Translations under genes and position numbers: made by a program
The notes under the pieces: model-generated
Database searches by the model: none
Told to the model about the DNA's origin: nothing
Seen by the model: the letters and a program-made list of their open reading frames with translations, nothing else
Assembly (NCBI RefSeq): GCF_001700435.1
Contig: NZ_LYPC01000028.1
Coordinates: 320,288 to 384,287 of the forward strand
From: Paenibacillus pectinilyticus
GTDB taxonomy: Bacteria > Bacillota > Bacilli > Paenibacillales > NBRC-103111
Length of the DNA stretch: 64,000 nucleotides
Direction: 5' to 3'
Shown here: positions 26,104 to 37,300 of the stretch, piece by piece
Numbering within the stretch: the first letter of the stretch is position 1
Layout: each line of letters begins with the position of its first letter

Positions 26104-27573
26104 CTATTCTTGTGATAAATGTATGGTTAATTCCTGTCCGGATGCTGTCCATGATAATTTCGAAAGCTGCTTCTGAAACGCATCCAATTGAACCCAGCTA
26201 GTCCCATTTAAAAGGAATGCGTCACCTGTTACAACAGAAGACACATGATAGCCTACGTCTGAGCTATTTGACTTGATTGTGACCACTTGACTGGATGCAT
26301 CCCAGTGAATCTCTGCTTGAGCTAAAGCGGCCAATAAGCGGGCAGGTACATAGTAGTTCTCCCCCACCTTTTTAAAAGGTACATTTACAGGCAATTCTAC
26401 TTGATTACAAAATGTCATCGTATCCGTTAGCTCTAAGTCCAATTGTTTCGTATGTAATGCTAGCAACCCTCTGAGCAGGGTCTCTATCTCACCGCTAACC
26501 TCTATATCCGGCTCAATTCCGACTTCATTCACCTTGTGCTGCTGTGGCGTTAGCCACTCCATACTCGTGACCTTGAGAGTTCCACCGCTGATCAGCGGGA
26601 TGACCTGTTGCGCAACTCCTTTGCCATAGGAGCGGGTACCGATTATCGTCGCAAGCTTGTGATCTTGCATAAAGCCTGCGAACATCTCGGAAGCACTAGC
26701 GCTATAGGTATTAATGAGAACGCTGACTGGTAAACCCAAGCTGTGTCCCTCTTTGATTTCAACGGGTTGAGGTTCCGACACGCCTTGCTTCTTCTCATAC
26801 ATAAAGACCCCGTTCTCAATAAAATGCTCTGCCAATTTCTGAGCAACCTCAACATAACCACCGCCATTGTCACGCAAGTCAACGATTAAGGAGGTCATTC
26901 CCTGTGATTGTAAATCTTCAAGCGCTTTGGCAAACTCAAGCTCTGCGTTCCACGAGAAGGTATATACGCGGATATAGCCTATTTTCCCATTGAATAAGTT
27001 ATGAGTGACAATTGGATATTGAATGCTTGCATACGTTAGTGTCAGCAACTTCTTCTCTTCACCACGTAAAATCATAATCGCAATAGAGTCGCCTTCTTTT
27101 TTGCCTGACAACACTTGATTTAAAGCATTCTGCGAAAGTGTACTTACTTGTTGCCCACCTACAGCCAGTAAATAATCTCCCGCACGTAGTCCCCCCTGCT
27201 CCGCAGGAGTCCCCTGGAATATCTGATTTACATAAGTACCTTTGTCATTAATAGCTAAATGAAAGCCTAGGCCTACACGTTGGCCATTTACAGCGTTTTG
27301 GAACTCATTCCCTTTGGAAGGTTCATAATACTCCGTATAGGGATCATCCAAGGAGTCCACCATGCCTTGTAAGGCTGCATCCAGCAGCTTATCTTTTGAA
27401 GCACCGCTAATATGCAAAGTACTCAACAAGCTCAAAACTTCCTCGAAGCGGTAGGCAGATTTCGATTGGGCCTGATCAGAGGTGTTAGATACTAACTTGT
27501 CACCTTCCGCAGTAGACGCATGAATAGATAATGGTGCTTGCAGAAGAATCATCAACATACTCGTCGAAATCAT
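26104..27573 (-). CDS. S41 carboxyl-terminal processing protease with C-terminal stalk domain
   Basis: Exported serine protease of the CtpA/CtpB group. A hydrophobic signal sequence is followed by a PDZ domain (GLGFHLAINDKG to GDYLLAVGGQQV) and an S41 core with the Ser in TYSASASEMFAGF and the Lys in GTRSYGKGVAQQV. About 120 C-terminal residues form a copper-amine-oxidase-type stalk domain (VPFKKVGENYYVPARLLAAL). The start is doubtful: ATG at 27573 has only AAGGAAG 13-14 nt upstream, and the open frame before it encodes a basic stretch (ARKFLKL) typical of a signal peptide but offers no standard start codon. A strong GAGAGGGGG site nearby points to a GTG one frame off. A rare start or 1-nt indel is possible. 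Confidence 0.88.
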   Translation of the reverse strand: MISTSMLMILLQAPLSIHASTAEGDKLVSNTSDQAQSKSAYRFEEVLSLLSTLHISGASKDKLLDAALQGMVDSLDDPYTEYYEPSKGNEFQNAVNGQRVGLGFHLAINDKGTYVNQIFQGTPAEQGGLRAGDYLLAVGGQQVSTLSQNALNQVLSGKKEGDSIAIMILRGEEKKLLTLTYASIQYPIVTHNLFNGKIGYIRVYTFSWNAELEFAKALEDLQSQGMTSLIVDLRDNGGGYVEVAQKLAEHFIENGVFMYEKKQGVSEPQPVEIKEGHSLGLPVSVLINTYSASASEMFAGFMQDHKLATIIGTRSYGKGVAQQVIPLISGGTLKVTSMEWLTPQQHKVNEVGIEPDIEVSGEIETLLRGLLALHTKQLDLELTDTMTFCNQVELPVNVPFKKVGENYYVPARLLAALAQAEIHWDASSQVVTIKSNSSDVGYHVSSVVTGDAFLLNGTSWVQLDAFQKQLSKLSWTASGQELTIHLSQE

Positions 27574-27673
27574 TAACTTTAGAAACTTCCTTGCGATACA
27601 CGATTCCCCCTCTCATCAAGTTGATGGATACAATTACACTAAATCTCATCGTAAAGGATCGGTTTCTTGCTGG

Positions 27674-27695
27674 ATATATCCTATATAGGATATAT
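27674..27695. promoter_or_regulatory. 22-bp perfect palindrome upstream of the S41 protease gene
   Basis: The 22 bases are their own reverse complement, centred on TCCTATATAGGA, with ATATAT at the outer ends. It lies about 80-120 bp upstream of the protease start in a 207-bp gap, in the position of an operator. No T-run follows, so it is not a terminator. The binding protein is unknown. Confidence 0.5.
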
Positions 27696-27780
27696 AATCA
27701 GGTCTAACTCAGGCATACATGCGCAAAATAGCGACTACAGTCGTCCTAATAGAACGAGCACGCAGCCGCTTTTACATTTG

Positions 27781-28152
27781 CTATTTTCTCTGAAACGCCC
27801 CCCAAATACGATCAACCGCTTCACCAATTCTATCCTTATTAAAAGGTTTTACCAGAAAATCCTTAGCTCCCGCGCGAATGGAATCGATAACTAATTTCTG
27901 TTGCCCCATCGCTGAGCACATAATTACACTAGCACGTGGATCGAATTTGATGATTTCCTTCAGCGCTAGTATCCCATCCAGCTCGGGCATCGTAATATCC
28001 ATCGTCACTAAGTCAGGTTTATATTGTTTGTATAAATGCACACCTTCATGCCCATTACGACCTTCTGCTACAATCTCATGACCCAGGGAAATGAGGTGAT
28101 CTTTTAACAGCGCTCTCATAAAAGCGGCATCATCGACAATGATGATTCTCAT
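27781..28152 (-). CDS. CheY-like single-domain response regulator
   Basis: Receiver-only protein of 123 residues. It has acidic Asp7/Asp8, phosphoacceptor Asp52 in LVTMDITMPELDG, the conserved Ser in MCSAMGQ, and Lys in LVKPFNKDR, so it should be phosphorylatable. There is no output domain. I choose ATG at 28152 because GGGGAG lies upstream; an earlier in-frame start has no support. Chemotaxis CheY is a possible identity, but no che genes are nearby. Its promoter (28206-28257) closely matches that of the giant surface operon, which ties it to the BTAD two-component system rather than to flagellar control. Confidence 0.9.
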   Translation of the reverse strand: MRIIIVDDAAFMRALLKDHLISLGHEIVAEGRNGHEGVHLYKQYKPDLVTMDITMPELDGILALKEIIKFDPRASVIMCSAMGQQKLVIDSIRAGAKDFLVKPFNKDRIGEAVDRIWGAFQRK

Positions 28153-28205
28153 GTTTCCGGCTCCCCTTCTACCATTTTTCTTAAAATGTCCCCACCACAT
28201 CTCCC

Positions 28206-28258
28206 ATTGTAGCAATGGCTTCTCTCAAAATTCTCACATACTTCCAATTCCTGTCGAT
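28206..28258 (-). promoter_or_regulatory. Promoter and direct-repeat operator of the cheY-like gene (BTAD-regulon type)
   Basis: Read on the minus strand: ATGTGAG (28233-28239) and TTGAGAG (28222-28228) are 11 bp apart; a 10-nt gap leads to the -10 TACAAT at 28206-28211. Upstream, TCGACAGGA (28249-28257) sits 27 bp from the proximal heptamer, exactly as in the surface-operon promoter at 51515-51567, with which a stretch of 17 bases around the heptamers is identical. There is no good -35, as expected for an activator-dependent promoter. Confidence 0.7.
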
Positions 28259-28275
28259 TTATCTGATCTCACGTC

Positions 28276-28326
28276 AAAAACAAAAGACGGTCGAAACCAG
28301 AAATCCTAAGATTTCAAGGTCCGACC
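28276..28326 (-). terminator. Rho-independent terminator of the giant surface-protein operon
   Basis: On the minus strand CGGTCG at the base pairs with CGACCG, continuing through an imperfect stem to GAAATC/GATTTC with a TTAG loop, followed by TCTTTTGTTTTT. It lies about 40 bp beyond the stop at 28363. Confidence 0.8.
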
Positions 28327-28362
28327 GCCTATGTTATACGATTTAATTACCTAACTAGTGGA

Positions 28363-31300
28363 TCAAATTAATCCTGATTTTTGTAAAAGTTTTTGGATGA
28401 TCGCGGCGACTTCCGCGCGTGTCATGTTATCCCCCGGTGCCATGAGGGCATCGGTTCGTCCAGAGACAAGACCCAACTTCAGGCTTGCCGCTATGCCGGC
28501 TTTGGCATAATCAGAAGCCTGCGAAGCATCGGTAAATCCTGCTAGAAGTTGATCGGCTTCGCCAGCAGCAAGCTGGGTTTCCAGTCCTGTCAGCTGCATC
28601 GCGCGTGCAATGATCGTCATGGCCTGCTCGCGCGAAATGGCATCAGAGCCGCCAAAGTCACCATTCGCATAGCCCGAAATGATGCCGTATTGTGTCGCTG
28701 CCTGTAGATACGGAGCGTACCAATCCGAAGCTTGAACATCATGGAATGCGCTGCTGCCTGCATTCGCCTTTATTCCTAAGGCTTTGACCACAATGGCTGT
28801 AAATTCAGCTCGCGTAATATCCCGATTCGGCTGGAATTGCTGATTACCAACGCCGCCTACGATCATGCGAGATCCCATTTCGTTGATCACGTTTTGTGCC
28901 CAATGGGAAGTCACATCCGTAAAGGATACTGGATTTGCAATCAAGGCAAATACGCCGCTGCTTGAAACCGTACGGATGATAGCGTAAATCTGACCGTCGA
29001 CACGTCGAATTTGTGTAGGAACATGATGGATGCTTCCATCATCGTCCATAACAACACCCGTTGTTACCTTGCTTGCCTCTGCCTCGCTAGCTAACCGTAC
29101 CGACCGTTCTACATAGCTACTGAAATCAGCAAGCTCGTAGATCTTCTCACCATAGATGTAAGTCACTTTGAAACTTACGGGCGGAGCCATGATCCCAAAG
29201 CCGCCTGCCGTGGCTGCATTCGCAAGCTTTTTCGCTTGTTCCGGCCACGATGCACGCATTTCGATGTGCACACTGATATCCTTAAACGCGACATTTGCGC
29301 CTAGCTTAGCTGAGATTGCCTTTAATGCGAGCTGCTGTGCCGGAATACGATACCGGGTCGTGCCGTTGTCTACGATGAGATCGGCATTCTTGTTCGCCAT
29401 TTTTTGAAGTAATTCGGCACTCAGCTCACCGATCGCGATATCCGAACGGTTTTTGAACTGGATTGTAATTGCCGCCTGCTGACCTTGCTGATCTAGCAGT
29501 TTACCCATCACTTCCTCGTTAACGGAAATCGTGGAGGTGACGACCGCACCATTCGTTGAAGCCGTTTCAAGTCCGGCTGTCTCGGCTTTGCCGTTGACAA
29601 GCACGTCAACGGTCGAACCTACAGGTGGCGGTGTGAAGCCACCGAGGCCACTACCTCCCCCTATAACAGGAGGCACCATTTTTTTGTAAGTCGCTGAGAA
29701 AATACCGCTATTGTTACTACCCTCAATGACTGTGATCGCTTTGATCGTTGTTGTTTCGTTTAGCGTAATGGCCTGCGAATACACGAGTGAATTCTCAGAA
29801 GGGTCCCTACCGTCGATCGTGTAGTAAATAGTTCCACTAGGCTCCGTGGTTGCAAGGGTTACTTCGATCTTCTCTTTGAATTCCGCGGCATCTGTACCCG
29901 TCGGCTTTACAGCCGTTTCCGCATACATGATAGGATCCTTGTTAATCTTAATCGATCGGCTTTCGCCATTCTTGGACGCCGTAAGTACGGTTTGTGCACC
30001 TTCTTTGCCGATAGACCAGTGAATGGACGAATCCTTGGTTTGCTCAAAGCTGCCCGTCACGTGGTAAGCTGTATCTTCGAATTTCAAAATAACGGCCACC
30101 GTCGACAGATCACTTTCTGTCTTCCCGTTTGCAACAGCAAGCTGTGGGTAATACCCCATCTTCGCTGTCCAAACCGTGCGATCCAGCCCTGCAGGCACAT
30201 TACCTTTGATTAGATCAGCCGTTTTCAGTGCTGCCGCATTATTTGCATCTGTTGATACACGATTGCCCGCTTCGTTGTAATAGGCGATCTTCATCTGAAG
30301 CATTTGTTCATCGAAGTAATTGTTCTGAAGCGTCGCTCGTTGACCCAATTGACCTGCAATGCCACCAAAGAATGATTTCCCTTTGACTAAGAATCCATTA
30401 CTATTCGCGGAAATTTGTCCGCTGTTAACGCTTGTGGCAATGGAGCCGGCCGATGCCCAGCCTGCGATTCCGCCTGCTCTAGCAATCGTAACACCGTTCG
30501 CCGTCACTGCGCCCGCGTTGTAGCTGTCTGCAATGATGCCATCATTCTCGCCAGCAATGCCGCCTGCACTTGGCGAATCCGCATTGGCTGTTACGTCCGC
30601 ATAGGAAAAGCTTTGCGTGATTGATGCTGCGGGTAAATTCATACCCACAATACCGCCAATCGCAGATCCATTCGCTGTGAGAGAACCATGTACGGCTGCA
30701 CCTGTAATCGCACTTGCATTTGTTCCAACTACGCCTCCTACTTCGTTCGTACCCGTAAGTTCAATATCTGCCACACGAACTTGCGTCATCGTGCCGTTGT
30801 TCACACCGGCTATACCGCCAGTTTGAGCACCGACGCCTTGCAACTTCGAGTTAGTGACGGCCACATTGGACACGATTGCTCCCGCAGCGTTCATTCCTAC
30901 GGCAACACCTGTCTGCGTGCCTCCGGTAATTAGCGCATGGTCAAATGTCACATTCGCCAAGGTCCCCTGATTGTTAGAAATAAAACCATAATGGTTATAC
31001 TGATCTGCCCAATAAGTGAGTCCTGAAAGGATGTGATTGGCACCATCAAACTCACCTTGGAAGCTGACAAATGGCGTCCATAACCGAGCTTTGAGGTCCA
31101 AATCGCTGGTAAGGGTTACCTTTTGAATGACAGGTAATTGCGTTGCCCCCCGATCGAACCACTGATAGAAAGCCAAATCATTATTGACGTCAGCAATACC
31201 TGCCAACTGCGCAGCGCTTGCTGCTACGAATGCAGGATCACCTTTCACCTGTGTTTGTAAGAACGATACATCTGGCGCAAAGCTCCAATTCGTCACGTTA

Positions 31301-34300
31301 ACCAGCACAGGAGCACTATGATTAAAGCCATCCATGTAACTCCATGTCGCAGCATTTGCCCCGAAATTCCAATTCGGAAGCTTATTATGATTCGTAAAAT
31401 CCGCTAACTTTACATTCCCAGCTTGTCCACTGCTTGTATCGTATTTAATTGGCGTTAAGGTGCCCGTGAAGTAGGCATTGGCTACCAAGCCATCTCTGAA
31501 ATTGTAGCCAATCAGCGCGCCCATGTACGAATTGGCTCCGCCAGCTTGCGCCGATATTTGTAGGACATTTTCGTATACGCGTGTTAAACTACCATCGTTG
31601 TACCCCGCGAAACCACCCGCGTATGAACGGGTAGCACCGTCTGAGCCCAGCACAGTTACCGCGTCTTGTGATGCATATGCATCAGCAATCATACCACCGT
31701 TGTTGATTACACCAGCAAAACCGCCGCCTCGCGCATCAAATGACGTATTCGTCACATTGCCTGACGCGTAAGCTTCCTGAATCTGATAGCGATTAATCGT
31801 ACCTGCGAAGCCGCCTGTGAAAACTCCCGCTTTACCTTTTACATTAACGGTACCCTCAGCGAAAGCTCGTTTAATCAATCCCGTTGTGCTATCACCCAGT
31901 AATCCAGCAAAACCGCCGGCATAGACCGTATTGTAAGGGTTGGTACTAGATACCTGAATCGGAAGATGGGCAGACACATTTTGCATATCTGTCGCATCCG
32001 CCATCCCCACAATGCCGCCAACATGTGTTGCGGTAGGAGCTCGATCCACGGTAAAGCTATCGCCAATTGTGATTTGCTCCTGATGCGGGGACTCTGCACG
32101 GACATAAGCGATTTTACCGCCAGTTGCTTGTCCGACAATACCACCGATGTTGTAATCACCGCTCGAAGTGACTTCTATGCCGCTAGTTACGCTTGTGTTC
32201 ACAATGGTGCCGCTGCTTAAACCGGCGATACCACCGAGCGTAGCCGTCTTCATACCCGTAACGCGAAGAACCGCTGCGGAGGTCGAGTTGTAGATCGAAG
32301 CCTTATGGAGCTGTCCAGTAATCGCACCTAGGATGGCATTGGCCGTATGATCAACGCCTGTCACCTCGATCACTTTAGCTGGTATATTGGCTTCATATAT
32401 ACCCGCATAGAGTGGGATGAAGTAGCCGAAATCCAGTGCTGCATCGGGACGCGAAGCTTCCATAATACCTGCGACGCCTCCAACCGAGTGATCTCCCGAA
32501 GTCACGGCTACTTGGATCGTCGGAGATACTTCCGGCTTATAGAGGATAGAATCATAGCTATGACCCGCTATTCCGCCGACAACCAGATCCTTACCAGAGG
32601 CTGTGATCGCTCCTTCAAAAGCTAAGCCTTTAACAGCCGCATTCGTTAACTTGCCAACCATACCCCCGAGGGTACCTCCATCGCCAATGGAGAGACGAAC
32701 ATTCCTGACGGAAGCAACGTCGACATCCCATGTGTTATTGCCTTTACCTGTTTTATCTCCTACGAGACCGCCGACGAGACCATTCCCTTGGATATTTACG
32801 ACAGCTGTCGTATTTACTGCATGTACTGACGCATTCTTAATGACCTGGCTATTACCCGAAAGACCAATCGCGCCACCAAGAATGGCATTCGCTCCAAGCC
32901 CTTTGATCGCACCATCTGTTAGGGAAACCGCTAGCCCATCACCTGTCCCTGACAAATAGGAACCGATTAAGCCGCCAGTTATACTTCCCGCTCCCGAGGT
33001 TTGAACCACGGCTGTAGCTGGGATGGAGATGGAGAGCGCCTTCGTATTGCCAGCCTGCCGACCAATCGCACCGCCGACAATGGCGTTTTCACCTGAGGCT
33101 TCGATGCTGCCGGCCGTCAAAGTGACAACACCATTGGAGATATCCGAGACATTATCCCCCACCAAACCGCCTAGGATCGCATGATCCGCAGCCGAAGTCA
33201 CCTTGCTGCCATCCTGCAAGCTAAGCGTCACATGATCCAGACTGCCTATGTTTCGACCTAGAATACCACCAACGAAAGTTCCGTTAGCTACTATGGCTCC
33301 TTTGGCTAGAGTAACCCCAATGCCAGAGACGCTGCCTTTGTTAAGCCCTGCCAAGGAACCAACGTACTGAGTGCCTTGAACGGAGACAGGCTCCACATTC
33401 ATGTCCTGCACAGTCGCGTATTCACCAATAACGCCAAACAATCCAGCATACGGGGTAGCTGTGACTTGCAGCCCGCTGATCAACTGACTTTTGCCTAAAA
33501 ACGTTCCTTCGAACGCATGTTGTTCCGTATAACCAATAGGTACCCATTGATTCGATTGCACATGAATGGGTGCTGCCAGTTCAATTTCTCTGCCTTTAAA
33601 ATCAAACGGCTCTACACCCGTAATCGTGCCGTTCACGATCCCAGCAAGCCCAGCCAGATCAGCTTCGGTTTGAATCGTGAAGCGCAATGTCGAAGGCTTT
33701 TTCGTGTACCAATTGATGTTCATGTTGACCTGGTTCCCGCTTCCGCCGTCCCCTCCGGCCCCACCGTCCGAGCCTCCCGATGAACCGCCCGTATTCGCGC
33801 TTAGATTCAGCTCAGGGTATTGGTAGGCGGCATTCGAAGATCCGTATCTCCATGCTGTGTCGCTGAAGGTCCATCCCGATAACGCTGGGAATGTAGTGCG
33901 ATTTGCAAGTGATTCCGCCAGTATCGGACTAAGTCGTGCATATAAATTAAGCTCATAATACGTGCCGCCGCCAAAATCTAGCAGACCGCTGTTCAGCGAT
34001 TTATTCTCGTCCTTCACGTAATATGTATTATCGATGAGATTCTTGCTGGCATTATCGTAATAACCAGCAAAACCGCCGGCGAATGCACCATTCGCGCCGT
34101 TCACCTGGCCTGCTGAATAGCTGCCTTTTACTTGGCCTGACTTCAATAAGCCTACTAATCCACCCGCATAGGCGTCTTTGGCATTCGCGGTGATCGCTTT
34201 GGCGGAATACGAATTCGTAATTGTTCCTGTATTACCGCCAACCAAACCGCCGACATACGTGTTCACACCGTTCGCTGTCACATTAGACGATGTGAAGCTC

Positions 34301-37300
34301 TTGTCTACGCTTCCGCTATTCTTGCCGACCAAGCCGCCTAAGAGGGTATAATTCCCGCTCGTTCCAACGGCATCTCCCTTTAAGTCGTTCTCGATGTAGG
34401 ATGCGATGACGTTACCGCTGTTTTCTCCGACTAATCCGCCTGCTACAGTTGAAGATCCACTGACGCTAAGAAGTGCATTGGAATACGTATAATAAGTTGT
34501 TCCTGTGTTCTTACCGATGAGCCCTCCGACGACGCCGAAGTTACCATCTGATGTGACAGGAAGCTTCTCGGCAATACTGTTATTAGCCACGATGCTTCTG
34601 TTCTCGCCAATCATCCCGCCTGTCGTCGAGGAGGGGGCATGTACGATCAATTTGCCCAAAACACGGCTATTTTGTACGGTACTGACTGCTTTCACAATGG
34701 CAACTGCATCGGCTTGTCCACTTCTTGCATCATTCAGCCCGATCATGCCGCCAATGGTAGAAGTGGTCGCAGAACTTGGGACGTTGATCGCGAGTGTATC
34801 AACGAAGTTCTGATTCAACAGCGCTGTCTCCGTCCCTTTGTTATAACCCGTCAATCCGCCTACGACGGATTGAGGACCTTTCGGTGTCAGGTTGATAAAC
34901 TGACCAAAAACCTTCTCGATTTTACTCTCGATATTCGTGCCAACAAATCCGCCTGCGTGTACCCCGCTTGCGCTGCTATCCACCACAAGTGTCAGATTTT
35001 CCACGTTGAAGCTCGCTGCATTCCCCGTCACGTTCACTCGCTCAGCTTGACCAGCTAGTCCGCCTCCATGGGAGTTGCTGCCAAAAATGTTCAGCACAAC
35101 GTAGTCCGGCATAACACCACGTGCATAGGATTGCGTGATCGACGCGTCTTTGATCTGTCCTGCCAACCCGCCTACCATCGTGTTCGCTCCGCGAACCATC
35201 AGCACCGGGCTTTCGGCTATGACGGTTTGCAGCGATGTTTTGTTGCTGCTTCCTACAATACCGCCCACTTGCGCTCCACTAGCCGTGCTAGAAGTCGTAA
35301 TAGCTACACCCGCCACATTGGCATCTTGGCCATTGCCTTGGATGGCACCGTCTTCTGCGCTGCCAGCAATACCGCCGATTGTTGAATCTCTGCCCTCGGC
35401 TTTCAGCTGCAGCACGCCTCCGTCTCCGGCAACCACATGCGGATTCACGATATGACCTCGTGTAAATCCAGCCACACCGCCGATGGCATTATTCAAGCCT
35501 TTCGCTGTGATGGAAACCTGTTTCACGGCGAGTCCCGTAAGGGCGCTTCGATTATATCCGGCAATACCGCCTAAGAAGGCGCCATCTCCTTTGGCATCAA
35601 TACCCACGCCCGCTACTTCCTGCAAAAGCCCGCCTATCAACTCGGAGCTGTTATCACCTACGATACCGCCAACCTTGCTTTCCGCTCCATCGCTAGTGAG
35701 CATTACGTCATGGACAACAACCCCTGACGTTGGTGTGCCTAAGGTCATGCTTGCCGATGCGGCTCCCGCCACACCACCGACACGTGCGTGATCTGCTCCA
35801 GCCGCAGACGTTACGGTGACTTTGTTCACCTTTGAGCCACCAAGCAGGAGTGCTCCATCATCTGCGCCAACGATACCGCCTGCTGCCGTATTGCCTGCAG
35901 TAACTCCGATTGTCACACTGCCATTATTTGCAGCGTCTTCTTGCCCAATGGTCACATCTGTCATGGACCCTTTGGCCTGACCGGCTGCGCCTCCGGCGTA
36001 GCCGCCGACTCCTGTCGATTGGATATCTACATAACGGACCGTAGCTGCTGATACAGTCCCACTTAGATAACCCGCGACGCCTCCAACATGCCCGTCAGAT
36101 GCTAACTTGGCAACATTTTCAGCCGTGCCGCCAATAGCCGCGCCAATAATCGTTCCGCTTTCTACATAACCGGCTACCCCGCCTGTGTTGGCACCCATGC
36201 CGCCATTAACTGTCAGCTGCCCCTTAAAGACAGGACTTGAAATGGTGCCATTTACGCCGTAGTAGCCTACAATACCACCTGTAAATACTGCGCTATCTTC
36301 TCCTGGGGAAGCTGCTGTTACTGTTATTTTATTAGAAAACGATTCCCTGCTCATATTCGTATCACTTCCAGATACTTTTCCGATATACCCGCCTGTGAAA
36401 AGCCTTAAGGAACCTCTCACTGTGATGTCGCCAAGGCTTTGTACATTATCCGCTGCTTTGATGTATGCTTTGTTCGAAGTAATACCGCCTGTATAGATAT
36501 CCGAAACGCCGGATACCGTAATCTGTCCGCTGTTCGAATAATCATCTTTGCTCGTACCGTTCAGGAACATTCGATTGCCAACGAAGCCTACTAACCCGCC
36601 CGTGTAAATCTGATCTCCGGATCCTGTGACCTGAAGGGATGCCTTATTTTGAGCGGCACTCGTGAATGAGACGTTGCCTCCTGTTTTGCCGACAATGCCA
36701 CCCGTATAAAGGCCTCCCTCACCGCTTACAACGAGAGGAGCATTGTTCGTAAAACCTTTTCCAAGCAGGAGATCGCCATATACAATCCCAGTTACTCCGC
36801 CCGTGTAGACGGAAGAACCCGCTTGGTTCGTGATGGTCCCGGTTTGTGTAAAAGGGACATCCAGTGTCATATTTTGCTCAAATGAACCCACTAATCCCCC
36901 AACAAATGATCCCTTGGAGCCTGGTGCAAGAACTGTAATCGGTCCACTGTTCGAGGTTTGATTCGAAAAGCTGACTGCCGTGCCACCCTCAACTCTGCCC
37001 AAAAGGCCGCCGATCACACTATTCTTGTTGTTCAATGCCATGACAGCACCGCTGTTTCGAATCATGGTGTTTTCATTCCCCATGGATAATGAGGCATTCG
37101 CTAAGCCGACAAGACCGCCTGCATTGGCTTGATACACGCTATTCGAAACCGTAACCGCGCCTAAATTTTCAATTTTCTTCAAAGTTAGACCTGGCTCGCC
37201 CGTCGAAGTCGCAGCGATACCGCCAACGATTCCGTTGGAAGAACCGTTCAAAGTAACGCTCGCCTGATTGACGATATTAGACAATACGCCAGAGCCACCG

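Noticed and set aside
34505-35791. Several open frames on the plus strand opposite the 3180-residue gene
   Set aside because: They are compositional shadows of the Gly/Ala/Val-rich coding strand, lack binding sites and recognisable domains, and lie fully inside a gene with clear domains.
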